Origin: Lepisosteus oculatus
Taxonomy: Eukaryota; Chordata; Actinopteri; Semionotiformes; Lepisosteidae
NCBI RefSeq assembly: GCF_040954835.1
Contig: NC_090697.1
Span: 42,964,788 to 43,028,787, forward strand
Direction of reading: 5' to 3'
Length of the DNA: 64,000 nucleotides
In this document: piece by piece, positions 45,470-58,109 of the stretch
Position numbering within the stretch: the first letter of the stretch is position 1
Layout: each line of letters starts with the position of its first letter
The notes under the pieces: model-generated
Told to the model about the DNA's origin: nothing
What the model saw: only the letters and a program-made list of their open reading frames with translations
Databases searched by the model: none
Made by a program: the position numbers and the translations under genes

Positions 45470-46250
45470 ATTAAAAATTATATTATTAATTTAAAAAGCA
45501 TATCAAGAGCTAATATCTGTCATCTTGAAATTAGCACACAGCAAGTCACACAGGAAATTCACAGAGTGTGAGCACTCTTTGCTACAGTACATATGGAAAG
45601 TGGTGCAGTTTAATGCAGCGAGGTTTGTGAGAAATGATTAATTATGAATTTCAGTTATTCTGTTTCAAATAACTACATTTCAAATAACTACACTTAATAT
45701 GTGTGCCTTAATTAAGTGTTTATTAACTGTTTTCACAAGGAATTGATGGAAATGAAAATGTTATGAAAAACTCATAAAATTCCAAATCTAGAGGAATTCA
45801 TAGCCTACAATATGGATATCATTCTGTTTGAATTTGCCAACATTTTTGCCTTTATTTATAAACAGTGCAGAACATCATGTGAATTCATCCATTTGGAAAG
45901 GAATAGGGAACCACAAAATTACAAAATAAAGAAGAATACATACTCCCAGACTTAGCCAACAGTGGTTTTAGTCAATAGTGGTTAATTTAAGATTATGAAT
46001 GTTTAAATTTGCATGCTTTATATATGAGATCAACATCAGCTGGTATGAATTCAGAATGCATAAGGATTATTAAATAGACACAGGGTACCATGGCTGAATT
46101 CATAAACTGCATAACGCATATACAATATATATTTTAGGATATAAAAGATATATATATAAAAGTATAGAAATGAACACAAGCAATGTATTTTAAAATTGTA
46201 TTACACATCACTAAGGCTTCATTTAGATTATCTAGTATAATATTGGCTAA
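45470..46250. other. No gene seen
   Basis: Very AT-rich; short direct repeats only (CAAATAACTACA twice near 45670). Confidence 0.4.
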
Positions 46251-46254
46251 CACG

Positions 46255-46560
46255 TGATAAATTATTGCTGCTCTGGTCAGTCCAAAGAAGAGCATCTAGA
46301 TACATTCTGGTGCTTCTGGGGATGTCTTACACTGACAGTCTGAAGGAACTGGACCTTTACAGTCTTGAAAAGACAAGATTACAAGTGTTTAAAGTCAACC
46401 CAGTAGAATTCTCAACCCAAAGGGCACAAGAGGAAGTGGTTTCCAGAGTTTTATCTTATCTTATAACTTATTATATGGTCAAGGTTAGAGTGAGGGTTAG
46501 TCTTGGGGAATCAGGATGTTACCACTTTCTCCAAGGTTGAGGTTAAGGCAGAGGTTTACT
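46255..46560 (+). repeat. LINE-derived 3' fragment
   Basis: Encodes YTDSLKELDLYSLEKTRLQV, similar to the conserved end of CR1/L2-like ORF2 proteins. Related scraps lie at 21565-21700 and 62030-62420. Confidence 0.5.
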
Positions 46561-46689
46561 GTACTGTCGTTTTGTGCAGTATTAAAAAAAAAGTGGATTT
46601 TTCAGGATTCTTTCTCCAGAAGCCTGGATTCACCTTTAATATTTCAAAATTTTAAAACTCTAGTACAGCTGCCTGTATATTATAATTAA

Positions 46690-47155
46690 TAATAATAATT
46701 AATAATTTCTTACACTTATATAGCGCTTTTCTGGACACTCCACTCAAAGTGCTTTACAGGTAATGGGGACTCCCCTCCACCACCACCAATGTGCAGCATC
46801 CACCTGGATGATGCGACGGCAGCCATAGTGCGCCAGAACGCTCACCACACACCAGCTATCAGTGGGGAGGAGAGCAGAGTAATGAAGCCAATTCATAGAT
46901 GGGGATTAGAAGGAGGCCATAATTGGTAAGGGCCAATGGGAAATTTGGCCAGGACGCCAGGGTTACACCCCTACTCTTTTCGAGAAACGCCCTGGGATTT
47001 TTAATGCCACAGAGAATCAGGACCTCGGTTTTACGTCTCATCCAAAGGACAGCGCCTGTTTTTACGGTATAGTGTCCCCGTCACTATACTGGGGCATTAG
47101 GACCCACGTGGACTGCAGGGTGAGCGCCCCCTGCTGGCCCCACTAACACGTCTTC
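46690..47155 (-). mobile_element. 5S-type SINE, lacking the 5S head
   Basis: Same family as 19454. It runs from the TTA-rich tail (AATAATTTCTTACACTTATA) to the body (GAGCGCCCCCTGCTGGCCCC) and stops before the 5S-derived part. The CTCF-like motif CGCCCCCTGCTGG is intact at 47125-47137. Confidence 0.8.
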
Positions 47156-49651
47156 AAGAATTATCCATTCTGTGGTGCATTTTGTGATTGACTTCCCTGA
47201 TTGACAGGCCTGAGAATATGAGGAATGCCACTAATCTGTCAATTTACCCCCTTTTAAAAAAAAAAAAGTTGAACTGGCATATTCTTTGTTTCTATCTGAG
47301 GACCCATTAATAACAAATGTGAAGGAAAGGTTTGATCTACGTGGCTATAACGAGATTTATATTGCATGTCTTTGCTTCTTTAAACATAATCCATATTTTT
47401 CAGATGACTGAGATGCGTTCTGACCATTCCTAACCTTATATTCTCTCTCTCTATTTATAAATATGTTTTATTTTTAAAATGTCCAGTTTACTTTACACAG
47501 CTCTTGGAAGAAGTTTAACAAATAATAAAAAAACACAAATATAGATAAAAATGTATTTGTTTATTTAAAACATTTTATGGACACATTGAAAACAATGTTT
47601 TAATAAATATATATATACAGACTTCTACACATATAATACTCTATAAATATAAAAGTATATGAGTGCAGTAAGCACACCTCTTAATAAAGATAATAGAAGA
47701 AATTAAAATGACACAATGGTATTTTTTCTTTTCACATACTGTATGTATTTTGGTGAAAAAATACTTCTTCAATTTTTCAGTAGCTTAAAGCTTTTTTTCT
47801 GTAATATATGGACTCAACATTGAGTCCTCTTAGCACACATACAGTACATAAGTGTACATTCATTACCTACTGTATACATTCGATATCGCATAAACTGTGG
47901 ATTGTTTATGTTATTAATAGTACTTCACAAAGCAAATGTCATGTTTCAGGCTTGTCCTGTCAGTCTTTTGAACAGAATAAAAGGAACAGGATGTGTTTTT
48001 ATTCACTCCACTGTCAGTAATTCTTCAGTCAGTTAACAAAAGATGGTTTAGTTATTAATTTAAAATGATATGCTGCTAGCAAAAGACTACATGAGAAACT
48101 GCGATGTTCATGAAGGAAGCTTAAATGTAAACTCTGACCTTTTGTTTGAGAACAGAACAACAGTAATAACATTACACTCTCTGATAATGTACTCCTCCCT
48201 GTATTTAAATTAATCTGCTAATTAAAGTGATCATTTCCCTATCATATACAATCCTGGTGCAAAACTGTATACCTAATAGGTGGAAGCTATAAAAAGTTTG
48301 GGATGGTGCAACCAGTTGTATTCCTTTCCAAAACAATCCACTCCTTTTCAAGATTTCCTGAATTGTATAAAGACAATACTTGGTCTTTGAAAGGTGTTTT
48401 TTGGTTTCTTGTCAGGGATAAAATGAGTATTTTTCCACTTTGACATAAAACATATTGAAACAATTCGGTTGACAATGAAACCACAATTTCTGACTAGATG
48501 TTTACAAACATATAAAAATAAACTCAGGCAACGTCTAAAACCGATACCATCCTAAGTGGAAACAACAATGAAGTGAATTTAAAGTTGCCAAAAAAAGGCA
48601 CTTTATGCAAAGTGTTGTAGGGGTATGTAACAAGTTAGCCAACCATGTAGAAATACTTGGATGAGATCCAAGATCAATTAGAATGGATTAGGTGGGATGA
48701 AAGGCCTCCCATCCTTGGTAATGTTCTTACAGTATATTCTACTTGTCTAAATTACTTAGCTGATCTCCAAGGTGACTAAGAAGCAACATAATGACTTAAC
48801 TATTAAACCAGCCAGATTTATGAATTTTCAACAGCAGCCTTGTAATTCAGACCATATAATAAACGGGAAGCATTTTGTGTTTGATTAATAAGATTTAACA
48901 TTATGCAACCATATACACCATACAAATAAATTAATGATAACAACAAGCTGCATCTGGAAATGAACAAAGTAAGAGAATCTGATACAAATGCCTGGCTGCA
49001 AGGAACCTCTACTCTTTGTCAAATGTTATACTTCTTTCATGATTTCTTGATTCACTTTTTAAGAACTTTGAAGGTACACTCTATAGACCTCACACTTAAA
49101 TAAAAGGAATCTTTTGAAACATTTCAACGGCATTTCAAAATTGCAGCATTAAGTCCAATATATCACACATTCTTCATTTCTAATCATTTATAAAACATAG
49201 ACATAGAATTAATATATGGCTATAATATAGTGGGATGCACATTGGCTAGGTGTGCCTATATAAACAAGTGCTTAAGTAAAACCAAGGGCTTAAACATAAA
49301 ACTGAATCCTGTACAACAAGCAAATATTTATAAGTCCTTGAAGATGTCCTTGAGGTGTTGCAAACTTTTGTAACCTATTGTATGTTTGCAGCAGTAGGCT
49401 ACACTTAAATGTCTTGATAAGGAGATGCCAGTCTAACTTTTATCACCAATGGCCATTTGTCTTTTTATCTCCACTGGGAGACTTTAAGAACAATGGAGAT
49501 TTTGCGGAGATTTAATGTCAATGTTTTAACGTACATGCTGTGTTTTAAGAAGAAAGGCAGGCAGAAAACAAGGAAACATTGGAGCAGCATCACAGAACAA
49601 ATGAAAACAATACATACTGTATCTCGCAGCCATTTACATAACAGGGATGTT
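47156..49651. other. 3' flank and possible long 3' UTR of thbd
   Basis: Mostly unique AT-rich sequence. AATAAA on the minus strand at 47998-48003 and near 47570 could end a 1.6-2.1 kb 3' UTR; mammalian THBD also has a long one. A repeat tail sits at 48590-48735. The forward frame 49457-49918 lies largely antisense to the thbd end and is not a gene. Confidence 0.4.
48590..48735 (+). repeat. Tail of a dispersed repeat
   Basis: Reads TTGGATGAGATCCAAGATCA, then GGTGGGATGAAAGGCCTCCC and ATCCTTGGTAATGTTCTTA. This resembles the 3' end of a repeat common in non-teleost fishes; the family is related to the fragment at 62030. Confidence 0.45.
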
Positions 49652-51313
49652 TCAGGTCTTGTGTGTCAGAGGTTTGTTAACAGAAGATCTCCTGATATAC
49701 TTATCAGTGGTAACTTGCTGGAGATCTACATGCAGTTCTCTGTTGCTTCTTTTCTGATCAAACGAAGCCTCACCTTTTCCACCATGTTTAAGGATGTGGT
49801 GACCCAAAAAGAACAAGACTATGATCATCACCACAATGCACACTATGATTCCAAGAAGCCCTCCGGCTGTTACCACCGGGGGAATATCTGTGGAATACGG
49901 AGATGTGGGAAAAACTAGATCGGTTGTAGGAATGGGTGCTGTGCCTGAGCCTTCTTCGGGACTTTCAGGGACACAAAAATATTTGTCTTTTAGATAGTAT
50001 CCTTCATGGCAGTAACACACATAACCCCCAAAAGTGTTATTGCACAGTTGCGGACAGAAGGTTTCAGATTCACATTCATTAATATCAACACAGATCGTAG
50101 CATTTTCATCATCCATAATATATCCTTCTGGGCAGGTGCATTGCCAGGGTTTGTATGGATCACACAGAGCACGACATTCATGTGAGATACAAAGCAAATC
50201 ACACTTAAGAGGATTTTCAGGATTTGGGATGAACTCATCAGAGCAGAAACACTTGTAGCTCCCAGGTGTATTCTCACACAGGTTATGTTCACAAGGAGCA
50301 TTCTGACACTCATCCACATCTCGACATTCACCCTGAATATCTTCATACCCATCTGGGCATCTGCACTCAAAACTGCCAGGCATGTTCACACACACCTTCT
50401 CATGGCCACAAATTCCTGGAAGTTCGCAGTCATCTATGTCTCTACATCGCTTCCCATCCTCTTCCAGCTTGAACCCATGGTCGCACAGGCATGTATAGCT
50501 GTCATTGTGATTCACACAGAGGTGTTCGCAGTCTGAATTGACACACAGATTCATTTTATTACAGTTTAGTTTATTACCTTTCAGTTCCTCGTTAGGTGGG
50601 CAAATACACTCTGGTTTACCATTCTTCATTCTGCACTGGTGCTCACAGCCACCGTTTTCAAACTCACAACTCCAAGGTCCCTGAATCCAGCTATTAGTCT
50701 CATCAGCCACACATAAGACTTTGAAATCAGAAGGTTTCAGTGTTGCAATGCTTCCAGGAGGAATGGAGGCAAGATCCTCTCCCTTAATTCCTAAAGGAGT
50801 TTTATATAAAATAAACTCATCATAGTCTTGTGGCAGAGGGTCACAGGTTTTATTGAAATTGTACTCACACAGAAACCCATCCACTTCATCCTGACAAGAC
50901 CTTTCCTTCCACTTCAGATCGCTGGAAACTGAGACACACTGCCGAGAGCAGGCTGAGACACTGTCTTCCCAGTTGGTAAAGTCTGTGTTTTCGTCTTCTG
51001 TTACCCACACGTATCCTCTAAGTTTAGCGGTGTTGTCGGTGCATCGCCCTGCAGGACGATGAAGCCCGATCCAGAAATCTGCTTTTGAATTCGCTATTAA
51101 CAAAGCGAGTGCGTCATTTGATACCGATGATCGGACTGTCATTAAATGCCCGGCTTGTCTTTCACATATTTCATTTGCAAAAACAAAATCCTTTGAATTT
51201 TGCATTAAGGTATAGCAGGAGTTCCCGATGCACAATCCGGATATCGGGGACTGACCTACTACTTGCAATAAGAATTGTGTAGCGGTCAGAACTTTGAGTA
51301 AATCCTTCATCAT
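49652..51313 (-). CDS. thbd: Thrombomodulin
   Basis: Single-exon gene for a 553-residue type I membrane protein; human THBD has 575 residues and is also intronless. It has a signal peptide (1-26), a C-type lectin-like domain (28-157, including FWIGLHRPAGRC and DGFLCEY) and six EGF domains (216-251, 257-290, 293-330, 333-371, 375-408, 411-447). A short Ser/Thr/Pro stalk carries EEGSG (453-457), a possible chondroitin-sulfate site. The membrane segment is 483-504 and the tail has HVDLQQVTT, as in other thrombomodulins. EGF4-6 form the known thrombin/protein C cofactor unit; the CPEGYIMDD block of EGF5 matches the human one closely. The EGF4-EGF5 linker reads C-DLL-C, with Leu at or next to the position of human Met388. 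The first of two ATGs is used. It lies beside cd93 on the same strand, as in mammals. Confidence 0.93.
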   Translation of the reverse strand: MMKDLLKVLTATQFLLQVVGQSPISGLCIGNSCYTLMQNSKDFVFANEICERQAGHLMTVRSSVSNDALALLIANSKADFWIGLHRPAGRCTDNTAKLRGYVWVTEDENTDFTNWEDSVSACSRQCVSVSSDLKWKERSCQDEVDGFLCEYNFNKTCDPLPQDYDEFILYKTPLGIKGEDLASIPPGSIATLKPSDFKVLCVADETNSWIQGPWSCEFENGGCEHQCRMKNGKPECICPPNEELKGNKLNCNKMNLCVNSDCEHLCVNHNDSYTCLCDHGFKLEEDGKRCRDIDDCELPGICGHEKVCVNMPGSFECRCPDGYEDIQGECRDVDECQNAPCEHNLCENTPGSYKCFCSDEFIPNPENPLKCDLLCISHECRALCDPYKPWQCTCPEGYIMDDENATICVDINECESETFCPQLCNNTFGGYVCYCHEGYYLKDKYFCVPESPEEGSGTAPIPTTDLVFPTSPYSTDIPPVVTAGGLLGIIVCIVVMIIVLFFLGHHILKHGGKGEASFDQKRSNRELHVDLQQVTTDKYIRRSSVNKPLTHKT

Positions 51314-51410
51314 TTGTGGTAAAATATTTTCTTTCCTTAGCAGCTTGAGAAGAAAGTAATTTCTTTACACCAGAGTTCTGGTTCGATGAGCCATAGCTCT
51401 CTGCGCCTCC

Positions 51411-51470
51411 TTTATAAGCGTCCCACTTCTATGACTCGTAAGAGGAAGGAAGTTCCTTTTTAAATATGCA
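51411..51470 (-). promoter_or_regulatory. Core promoter of thbd
   Basis: On the minus strand CTTATAAAGG (TATA box, 51411-51418 region) lies about 100 bases before the ATG, which predicts a start near 51385. Just upstream are GGAACTTCCTTCCTCTT (51441-51457 region), holding overlapping ETS-type TTCC cores, and an AP-1-like ATGACTCGT (51431-51439, plus strand). Regulation by endothelial ETS factors is inferred. Confidence 0.55.
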
Positions 51471-51479
51471 ATTGCTACA

Positions 51480-53310
51480 TCTCATTCCCAGTTTTTTTTT
51501 TGTTTTATTGTGCTTTGCAAACACCGCAATGCAGGATTCTGGGAGTATTACAGTATAAATAGGCTTCGGAGCAGTTTAAAGATGCAGTTCATATAAATAT
51601 GCATTCAAGATTATGTTGTCTTCCTTCGTCTTCTTGTCTTTTAATTAAACGAAAATAAAAAAAGTGTGTTCTTGCTAGGGGTAAGACGCTGTGGTAAAGT
51701 CAAGCATAATATATAGTATTATGAAAAACACTAAGCCTGTATATTAATTAAAAAAACATTAATACATCAGTCTAAAAATTCATCATTAGAAGAAAGCTTA
51801 TTTCCCCAGTCATTAACGTGCCCTTATTTTAAGTTTATTACGTTTTTAATATTATTAGGTTACACATATTGTTTGTAAGCATAACGAAATTTATGAATAT
51901 ATAATTAAGCTGTACACACTTCATATACAACGTACTTAACATATTTCGGAGTATCCTGCACAAGGATGGAAATCCCTTGTTTCTTCACTGAACTGTAAGG
52001 GGCGCTGTTAATCGCTATTTGTAGCATTTCTAAACCATGACAAAACTCGAAAAAAATCAACGGTTTCTGTGGACCCAGGTGGGACGATCTCAAGAGAAAT
52101 AATAAAAAGGAAAGACGAGTTGCTTCCTTATACACATTCAAAAGGTTGTGAATTTGAAAGAATGAGAAACCCACAAAAGTAACTAAGGTGAATAGATGCA
52201 GGACTAAAGATTTCAGTCCTCATGAATGCAAACATTTTTATTTTAAATATTTTAAATAAATAAAAAACAGAGCAACAAACACAAAGTCAAAGTTTAAAAG
52301 GTGAGGGCACATTCTAAAAACAACATTTGGACGTAGAAAAACCAGACTATGTTGTCATAGCTTTTGAGCTTTCAAAACGTGATCTGCGCCATACATGTAC
52401 AGTACAAATGAATACAATCACTGACGCGCAGCCTGCTCGGAGTTTCCCTGACGGTTTCTCGCGTGCTTTTTCAATGTATTACTCAAGCTCTTTATCTCAA
52501 ATAGCGTTACAAGTGAAAGTTTAATTTGATTTCACAATTGCTTTGATAATTTATAACACCATAGATAAATTCCACCCGAAAGCAATAATAACGGGTGGAT
52601 TTGGTAATAAAAATCTTACGTGTGTTGGTTTAAAACAAAAACAACACCTCTATTCCCACACTACTTTCTTCGTTACTGTCTTATTTCTACCCAATCATTT
52701 TTCAACCAGATATTAGGGTTATTTCTTACACACTTAAATGTCCCATTTTTAAAACTTTTAACAAAAAAAATGTTGTAAAACATCTACTGTATTCTTTTTG
52801 AAAATGTGCTTAACACTTTTAAAATTACGTGTTCCCGAACTATCGAAAAAAAAAAGATTAAACACTCATTTATACTGTAAAGCAGAAACGTGATAGTGAA
52901 CATTTGGATTGCAAAGGAATTTTACTTCGTCGAATTCCCAAGGCTTTCGTCGAAAAATAGCTTTAGAACTTATAGATGTATGTGGAACGATGCCTATCAG
53001 AGAGACTATGCATATCGATGCTTAACGGGGAATAGGTTTGCAATTTTCTTGGTGTATGGTTAATGTTACGTAAGAGTAATGATTTTTTTCCATTTAAATT
53101 CTGGCAGATTGTGATGGAAACTAAGTCCAGCATAGAAGCAAAATGGAAATATCAGATACTGATACAGATGTTGCACTACTGATTTTGTTCTGAAAATGTA
53201 TTTGGTCTCTTCAAATGTTAGGGAGGAAATGCTTTGTTATCACAAATGTAAGACATTTCTCCAAAGTATCCCACCTGGTGGGATGAAATTTAGTGATGGA
53301 ATATCAATGG
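51480..53310. other. thbd upstream region, no gene seen
   Basis: AT-rich and largely free of recognisable repeats. Open frames of 65-89 codons have no domain. Distal control elements could lie here, but none can be named. Confidence 0.4.
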
Positions 53311-53312
53311 AT

Positions 53313-54230
53313 ATTTATGTCTCCAAGATTTACCATTTGACATTATACAATTTCCTACCTTTCTTCTCCCTAGTGATTCCAACACTAAATGTTTTCATTT
53401 TGTGAATTCAATCCATACCTTTGTGCAAAGAATATTTGCGTTGTTCTACATCATTACAATGTTCAGCTAAGCTTATCTTTTAACATTTTCTAATGAATGG
53501 CTGTGGACTGGCATCAGTTTTAAAGTCTTTTCCTCCCTTGCTTTTAGGATTATCCTGTGCGTTTGATTTATATAGTATGAACGTAATCTAATACTGTGTA
53601 TCATGTATTATATGAAGTAATACAGTATTTTCTTAGGAACTGACAGTAAATGTTTGTTTTGTAATAAACTGTCAAAAGTACATTTGACTTTTTACTACAG
53701 ACGGAACATTGATTGTAATGTAATGTAATGTTGATTGTGATTGTAATAAAGTTACTGTGGCAACAGTGAAGGAAATAAAGCATGATGATCATTTATCCAC
53801 AAGTACTTTTCACAAGGAGGGGTATTTTGAAAAGGAAATTGCAAGGAAAACTGTGTCTGCAGACCACAATCAACAGGCACAGAGGGGAATAAAGTAGCTT
53901 AAAAATGATAGTGGTCATCACAGGTAAAGAAAAGCATTTCAACATGAGCAGAGCAATTATTTTAAAGTCTAGGGTGACCTAAAATGGCTATTAGTTATCT
54001 TCAACAACATAAAATGATGGAGAAAACTACAGTACCTTTCAAAACACCTTTATAAAGAAAAAGTTACTAGAATGGACATTATCCTGAAAAAAAATCCCCC
54101 AAAAAAGAAATGTGGAAGTGTTCTGTGAACACATGAACACTGAACCTTCAGATTCACAGTAGCAGATGTTATGTGAGAAGAAAGGTAGGAAATTGTATAA
54201 TGTCAAATGGTAAATCTTGGAGGCATAAAT
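53313..54230. repeat. 56-bp near-perfect inverted repeat, arms 806 bp apart
   Basis: 53313-53368 and the reverse complement of 54175-54230 agree at 55 of 56 positions (shared TTACCATTTGACATTATACA and ATTTCCTACCTTTCTTCTC). Similarity stops at both ends. The interval between the arms has no gene. The right arm lies about 115 bp before the Penelope-like fragment at 54345. Confidence 0.85.
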
Positions 54231-54344
54231 GTAAAGATATTTTGTTATTTTGACAGTAAGGAGTAGCTATAGTATAGATCCAGCATTGTTCCATTCTTAA
54301 AACGAATTCAATATGTTCAGGAGGGAAACTTATACTGTATATAA

Positions 54345-54850
54345 TTGTCATATAAAATAAAAATGCCCAGCTATCTACGTTGGGGAAACCGTTAGGGCTG
54401 TGAAGATTAAAGATTTCTACAAGCCCATAGTTTCTCATTTCACCTGAGATGGCCATGGTCACACTGATCTCCCCTTCTGCTTTCTCAAAGAAGGGTTTCT
54501 TAACTCCTAAAGCAGAAAGACATCAGAAACAAAATTTATCCTGAAATTTGGTTCGCGCCTTCCCCCTTCTCTCAGCGACAGACTTGTTTTTGTGTAATCT
54601 TCTCTATTCACATGGAGGTTTTGACCTTACACCTCTCTGCACCTCTCTCCACTTCGCACCACCTGAGTGACCTCTCTGCCTCTCCCCTGCTCCCACCTCC
54701 TCCTCTCTCCCAGCTTTTGTTCTCCTGTGCTACAGTATTTCATCTTTGCTGTCTGCCCTGTCTTTCTCACACCCAAAGAAGCCAAAAGGTTGTATTTGCT
54801 TTCTTCTCTTTTCAGCATGGAGTAAACCTATTTTTTGTTCCTAAAATAAA
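54345..54850 (+). mobile_element. Penelope-like element 3' part
   Basis: At about 54369 the translation gives IYVGETVRAVKI, a GIY-YIG domain with an internal deletion, then FYKPIVSHFT and a stop. At about 54513 another frame gives KFILKFGSRLPPSLSDR, the usual C-terminal block of these proteins. A pyrimidine-rich 3' region ends with the terminal module (CACACCCAAAGAAGCC, then TTTCAGCATGGAGTAAACC). Dead copy. Confidence 0.7.
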
Positions 54851-54854
54851 AATA

Positions 54855-55550
54855 TATGTAAAAAGCTCTTTTCTTCAGGATAATGGACTTAAATGCACAA
54901 CCTGATGGAAACCAAATTACTTATATAATGGAGGGCATGAAGCTGTGAATTTGATAAACTAGCCTTCTGAGTACTGTGACCCTCACAAGAACAAGGGAAC
55001 AGATATTGTGTGGATAGGTGACTTTCCTTCCTCTAGTCAAAAAGATTGGGAAACTGTGAAAAAAGCTTTATAAAAGTGTGACACAATGTTGGATATCAGC
55101 ATAAAAATATTTGGATAATGGAATTGCTAACATGAGTTATTTTGCTGACTTGGTAAAATGGCAGTAAAAAACTTTTGAAAGTTTATTTTTACTGAGTCAA
55201 TAATATAACTCTCATACAAATCAAAAGCCTACACCCGTCTTTATAAACTTTTTTTCTTCAAAAGAATTGTTCACCTGGCACCAACAGTTCCAATATTGGT
55301 GTATATGGGAATTAAATTACTCAATATTCACAGGTAATTAAATAGATTTGTAACTTTATATTTTGTTAGCTACCTCCTTCTATCTCTATGCCCATTTTGT
55401 AAAGTACCTGAACCTTCTAAATGTATAATTATTGTATAAAATTAATGTATAAATTAATGTTTTACTAAATTGGTGTCTCTAAAATGTCACCCACCTATGT
55501 GTGTGTGCTCTGTGATGGCCTTGTATCTGGGTTAGGCTCCAGCTCATCAC
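54855..55550. other. No gene seen
   Basis: AT-rich sequence between the Penelope-like fragment and the cd93 duplication block; no domain or repeat is recognised. Confidence 0.4.
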
Positions 55551-55604
55551 AAACCTGTCTTGGACTGAGCAGTTATTTAAACTGGATGGATATACAGTAT
55601 ACAG

Positions 55605-55930
55605 AGGTGGCACAGTGGTTAGCATTGCTGCCCTACAGTGCTGGAACCCTGGGTTCAATTTTCAGTTGAACTGTCTTTGTGGAGTTTGAGTGTTCTCTAC
55701 GTGTTCATGTAGGATTGCTCCAGTTTCCTCCCACAGTCCAAAGACAGGTAGGTTAATTAGTTTCTAGGAAAACGGACATTGGTGTTAGTCTGTGCATGTC
55801 GGTGATAGTGTCTGGTGTCACATCCAGGGTGTATCCTGCCTTCTGCCCATTGCTTGCTGGGATAGGCTCTGGATTCCCTGTTACCCTGAAGTGGAAAAAC
55901 TGGTTAGAAAATGGACTGGATATATAGCTG
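55605..55930 (+). repeat. tRNA-derived SINE-like repeat
   Basis: The head is GGCACAGTGGTTAGCATTGC, then GGAACCCTGGGTTCAATTTT. The body has TTTCCTCCCACAGTCCAAAG and the tail GGATAGGCTCTGGATTCCCT. It is the best-kept copy of this family here. Confidence 0.75.
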
Positions 55931-57990
55931 GATACAGTATATACTAAATATATACAGTATGCCTAGATTTAAATCAAGGAATCTAGTGCACTAACACAAG
56001 ATATAAGACTTGATTTCTGACTGGAGGTCTAACAATAGGAATGTTAAGAATTACAGACTCAACATCAACACTTTTAAGTAGCACTTCACACACTTTGAAT
56101 ATTACATGAAATGTAATGCAAATTGATGTTATAAAAGACATATTATAAAATTGTGGTAAAATAAACCAAATGATGTGACTAAAAAGTAGAAAGCTGTAGT
56201 TTTTTTTTAATCCCTTTACTAACAACAGATTCCTATTTAACTGGATTAGTACACCACCTACTTTTAGTTTTTAAATTGCAAGTAAATGAATCTGTATTTT
56301 TAGCAACGCATCCAGATAACATTTAGAGAAGTTAGGTAGTGCTATCAAAATCAAGAAGAAAACCTGTGAAAGAGACTGGAAGCTTATATGTGCTTTGCTA
56401 AAAACAAGTAAGATTGTTCATTGGAATGATTAATGAACAAATGTTTAGCTTAATTTTGTAAAGGATTATATTTTCAAATCGGAAATCTTGGGTAAATTAT
56501 TTACTGTAGAAAAGTAAAACAATAGACAATACAAGATTAAATAAAAGCAAGAAAGACACACAAGCCATGCCCTGTGTGGTACACATGAATATCATTTGCA
56601 AATAAACCAAATTAATTTAATTTTGTATAGAAAGTACTCTTTGTTGTGTCACAATTTAAATTGACTGCATAGAATTAAAGTTCCATGTGTTAATTGACAA
56701 TTATAGGCATTCTTTCAGTTTTACACTAACAAGGAGCACACATAGATGAATAGGCCAATCATTTGAAAAACAGATACAAAATACAACGTTCCTTTATTCC
56801 CACAGTTGTATAGGGAGGACATTGAATGTTAGTTATTATTATCATAAAACCAAACATAACTTTCTAGGTAAATGTCAATTGTCTAGTTCATATTTTGTAT
56901 CGATTCACTCTCAACAACAAATGGAAAAAAATATTTTTGTTACTACAGTAAATCAATTGTCTACGATGATCTCTAACTGTCTAGTGCTAATACTAAAATC
57001 AAAGATAACTGTAACCAGCATCCGAACTTATTTTCTGAAACACTTTTTTAATCTCAGGACCAAATTGAATAAAGGAAGCTTTGTTTACTTGGTTTTTCTT
57101 TTCTTTTCACAATATAAACCACAAGATTTACCCTACATTGGGCAATAAAGAAATCAGACTTTTAAACACGTATAATTATTATACGATAAAATTACATTGT
57201 TTTCCTTTTCCTAGTTGTGAGATTTATCCTGCCAGGTGACACTGGCATCTTTAAAATATATTGTAACCATTGTGCAAATTATATCAATCTATACTTCTAA
57301 TTCTAGGGAAATCTACTGATCAAGACCCTATTATCTTGCACCCAAAGGTAGGTCTTTTGGAGTAATCATTTTACTCAAAGTTTTTTATGTTAGGAATTGT
57401 ATTTCCTTTAGTAATAATGTATTTCATATTTGTGATTTCTGTAAAATTAATTTAAGAGTAACATCCATCAATCTTCAACAACCGTTTTTCTGTTGCCTAA
57501 CTCTGTGCAAGGCGCAAAACGGGAATACACTCTAATCCATTGCAGGCCCCAAGTGTGGACTTTTTGACACGCCATCTGACAAAGCAGCTGTCTTGACCTG
57601 CGGGAGTCAACAGGATTATCCAGAGAAAACTCTCACGGACAAGAAGACAGCGTGCAAACTCCACACAGAAAGTACTCCAGGCAGTAATTGAACACAGCAG
57701 CGTTATAATTGCAGTGTCACTAGTCCCCGCTTGCAAATAATAGTTAATCTAAAGTACCTTTACTCTCTATTGACATAACTAAAGAGGGCTTAATTCACAG
57801 TGAGTAAACAGAAGTTTTATGAATTAGCTTTCAGTTTATCTTCATTGCAATGCCAATCTGCATTATTTTAAGCAAATTTCATGCCTGTGATACTCCAAAT
57901 CATAAACTAAAATTAACTAATAAACTCATTGCAAATACTATATTTTAATAAATATCACTCACAGACAGATTGTTTACAAGTCAAAAATAT

Positions 57991-57996
57991 TTTATT
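57991..57996 (-). terminator. Polyadenylation signal of cd93
   Basis: AATAAA on the minus strand about 115 bases past the stop codon. It is conserved at 27564-27569 in the damaged copy. Confidence 0.6.
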
Positions 57997-58109
57997 CATT
58001 TATAATTTCATTTGCCTTTACAAAAAGTGAATCGAATAATAATTCAGATACTTTCCAGTTTGTTAAAAAGAACCTTACTTAAATCATAAAATGCCCAAGC
58101 TAAATTTTG

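Noticed and set aside
45022-45474. 150-codon forward frame
   Set aside because: Three frames are open together in a C/G-rich repeat block, with no domain.
49457-49918. 153-codon forward frame
   Set aside because: Much of it is antisense to the 3' end of thbd and it has no domain of its own.
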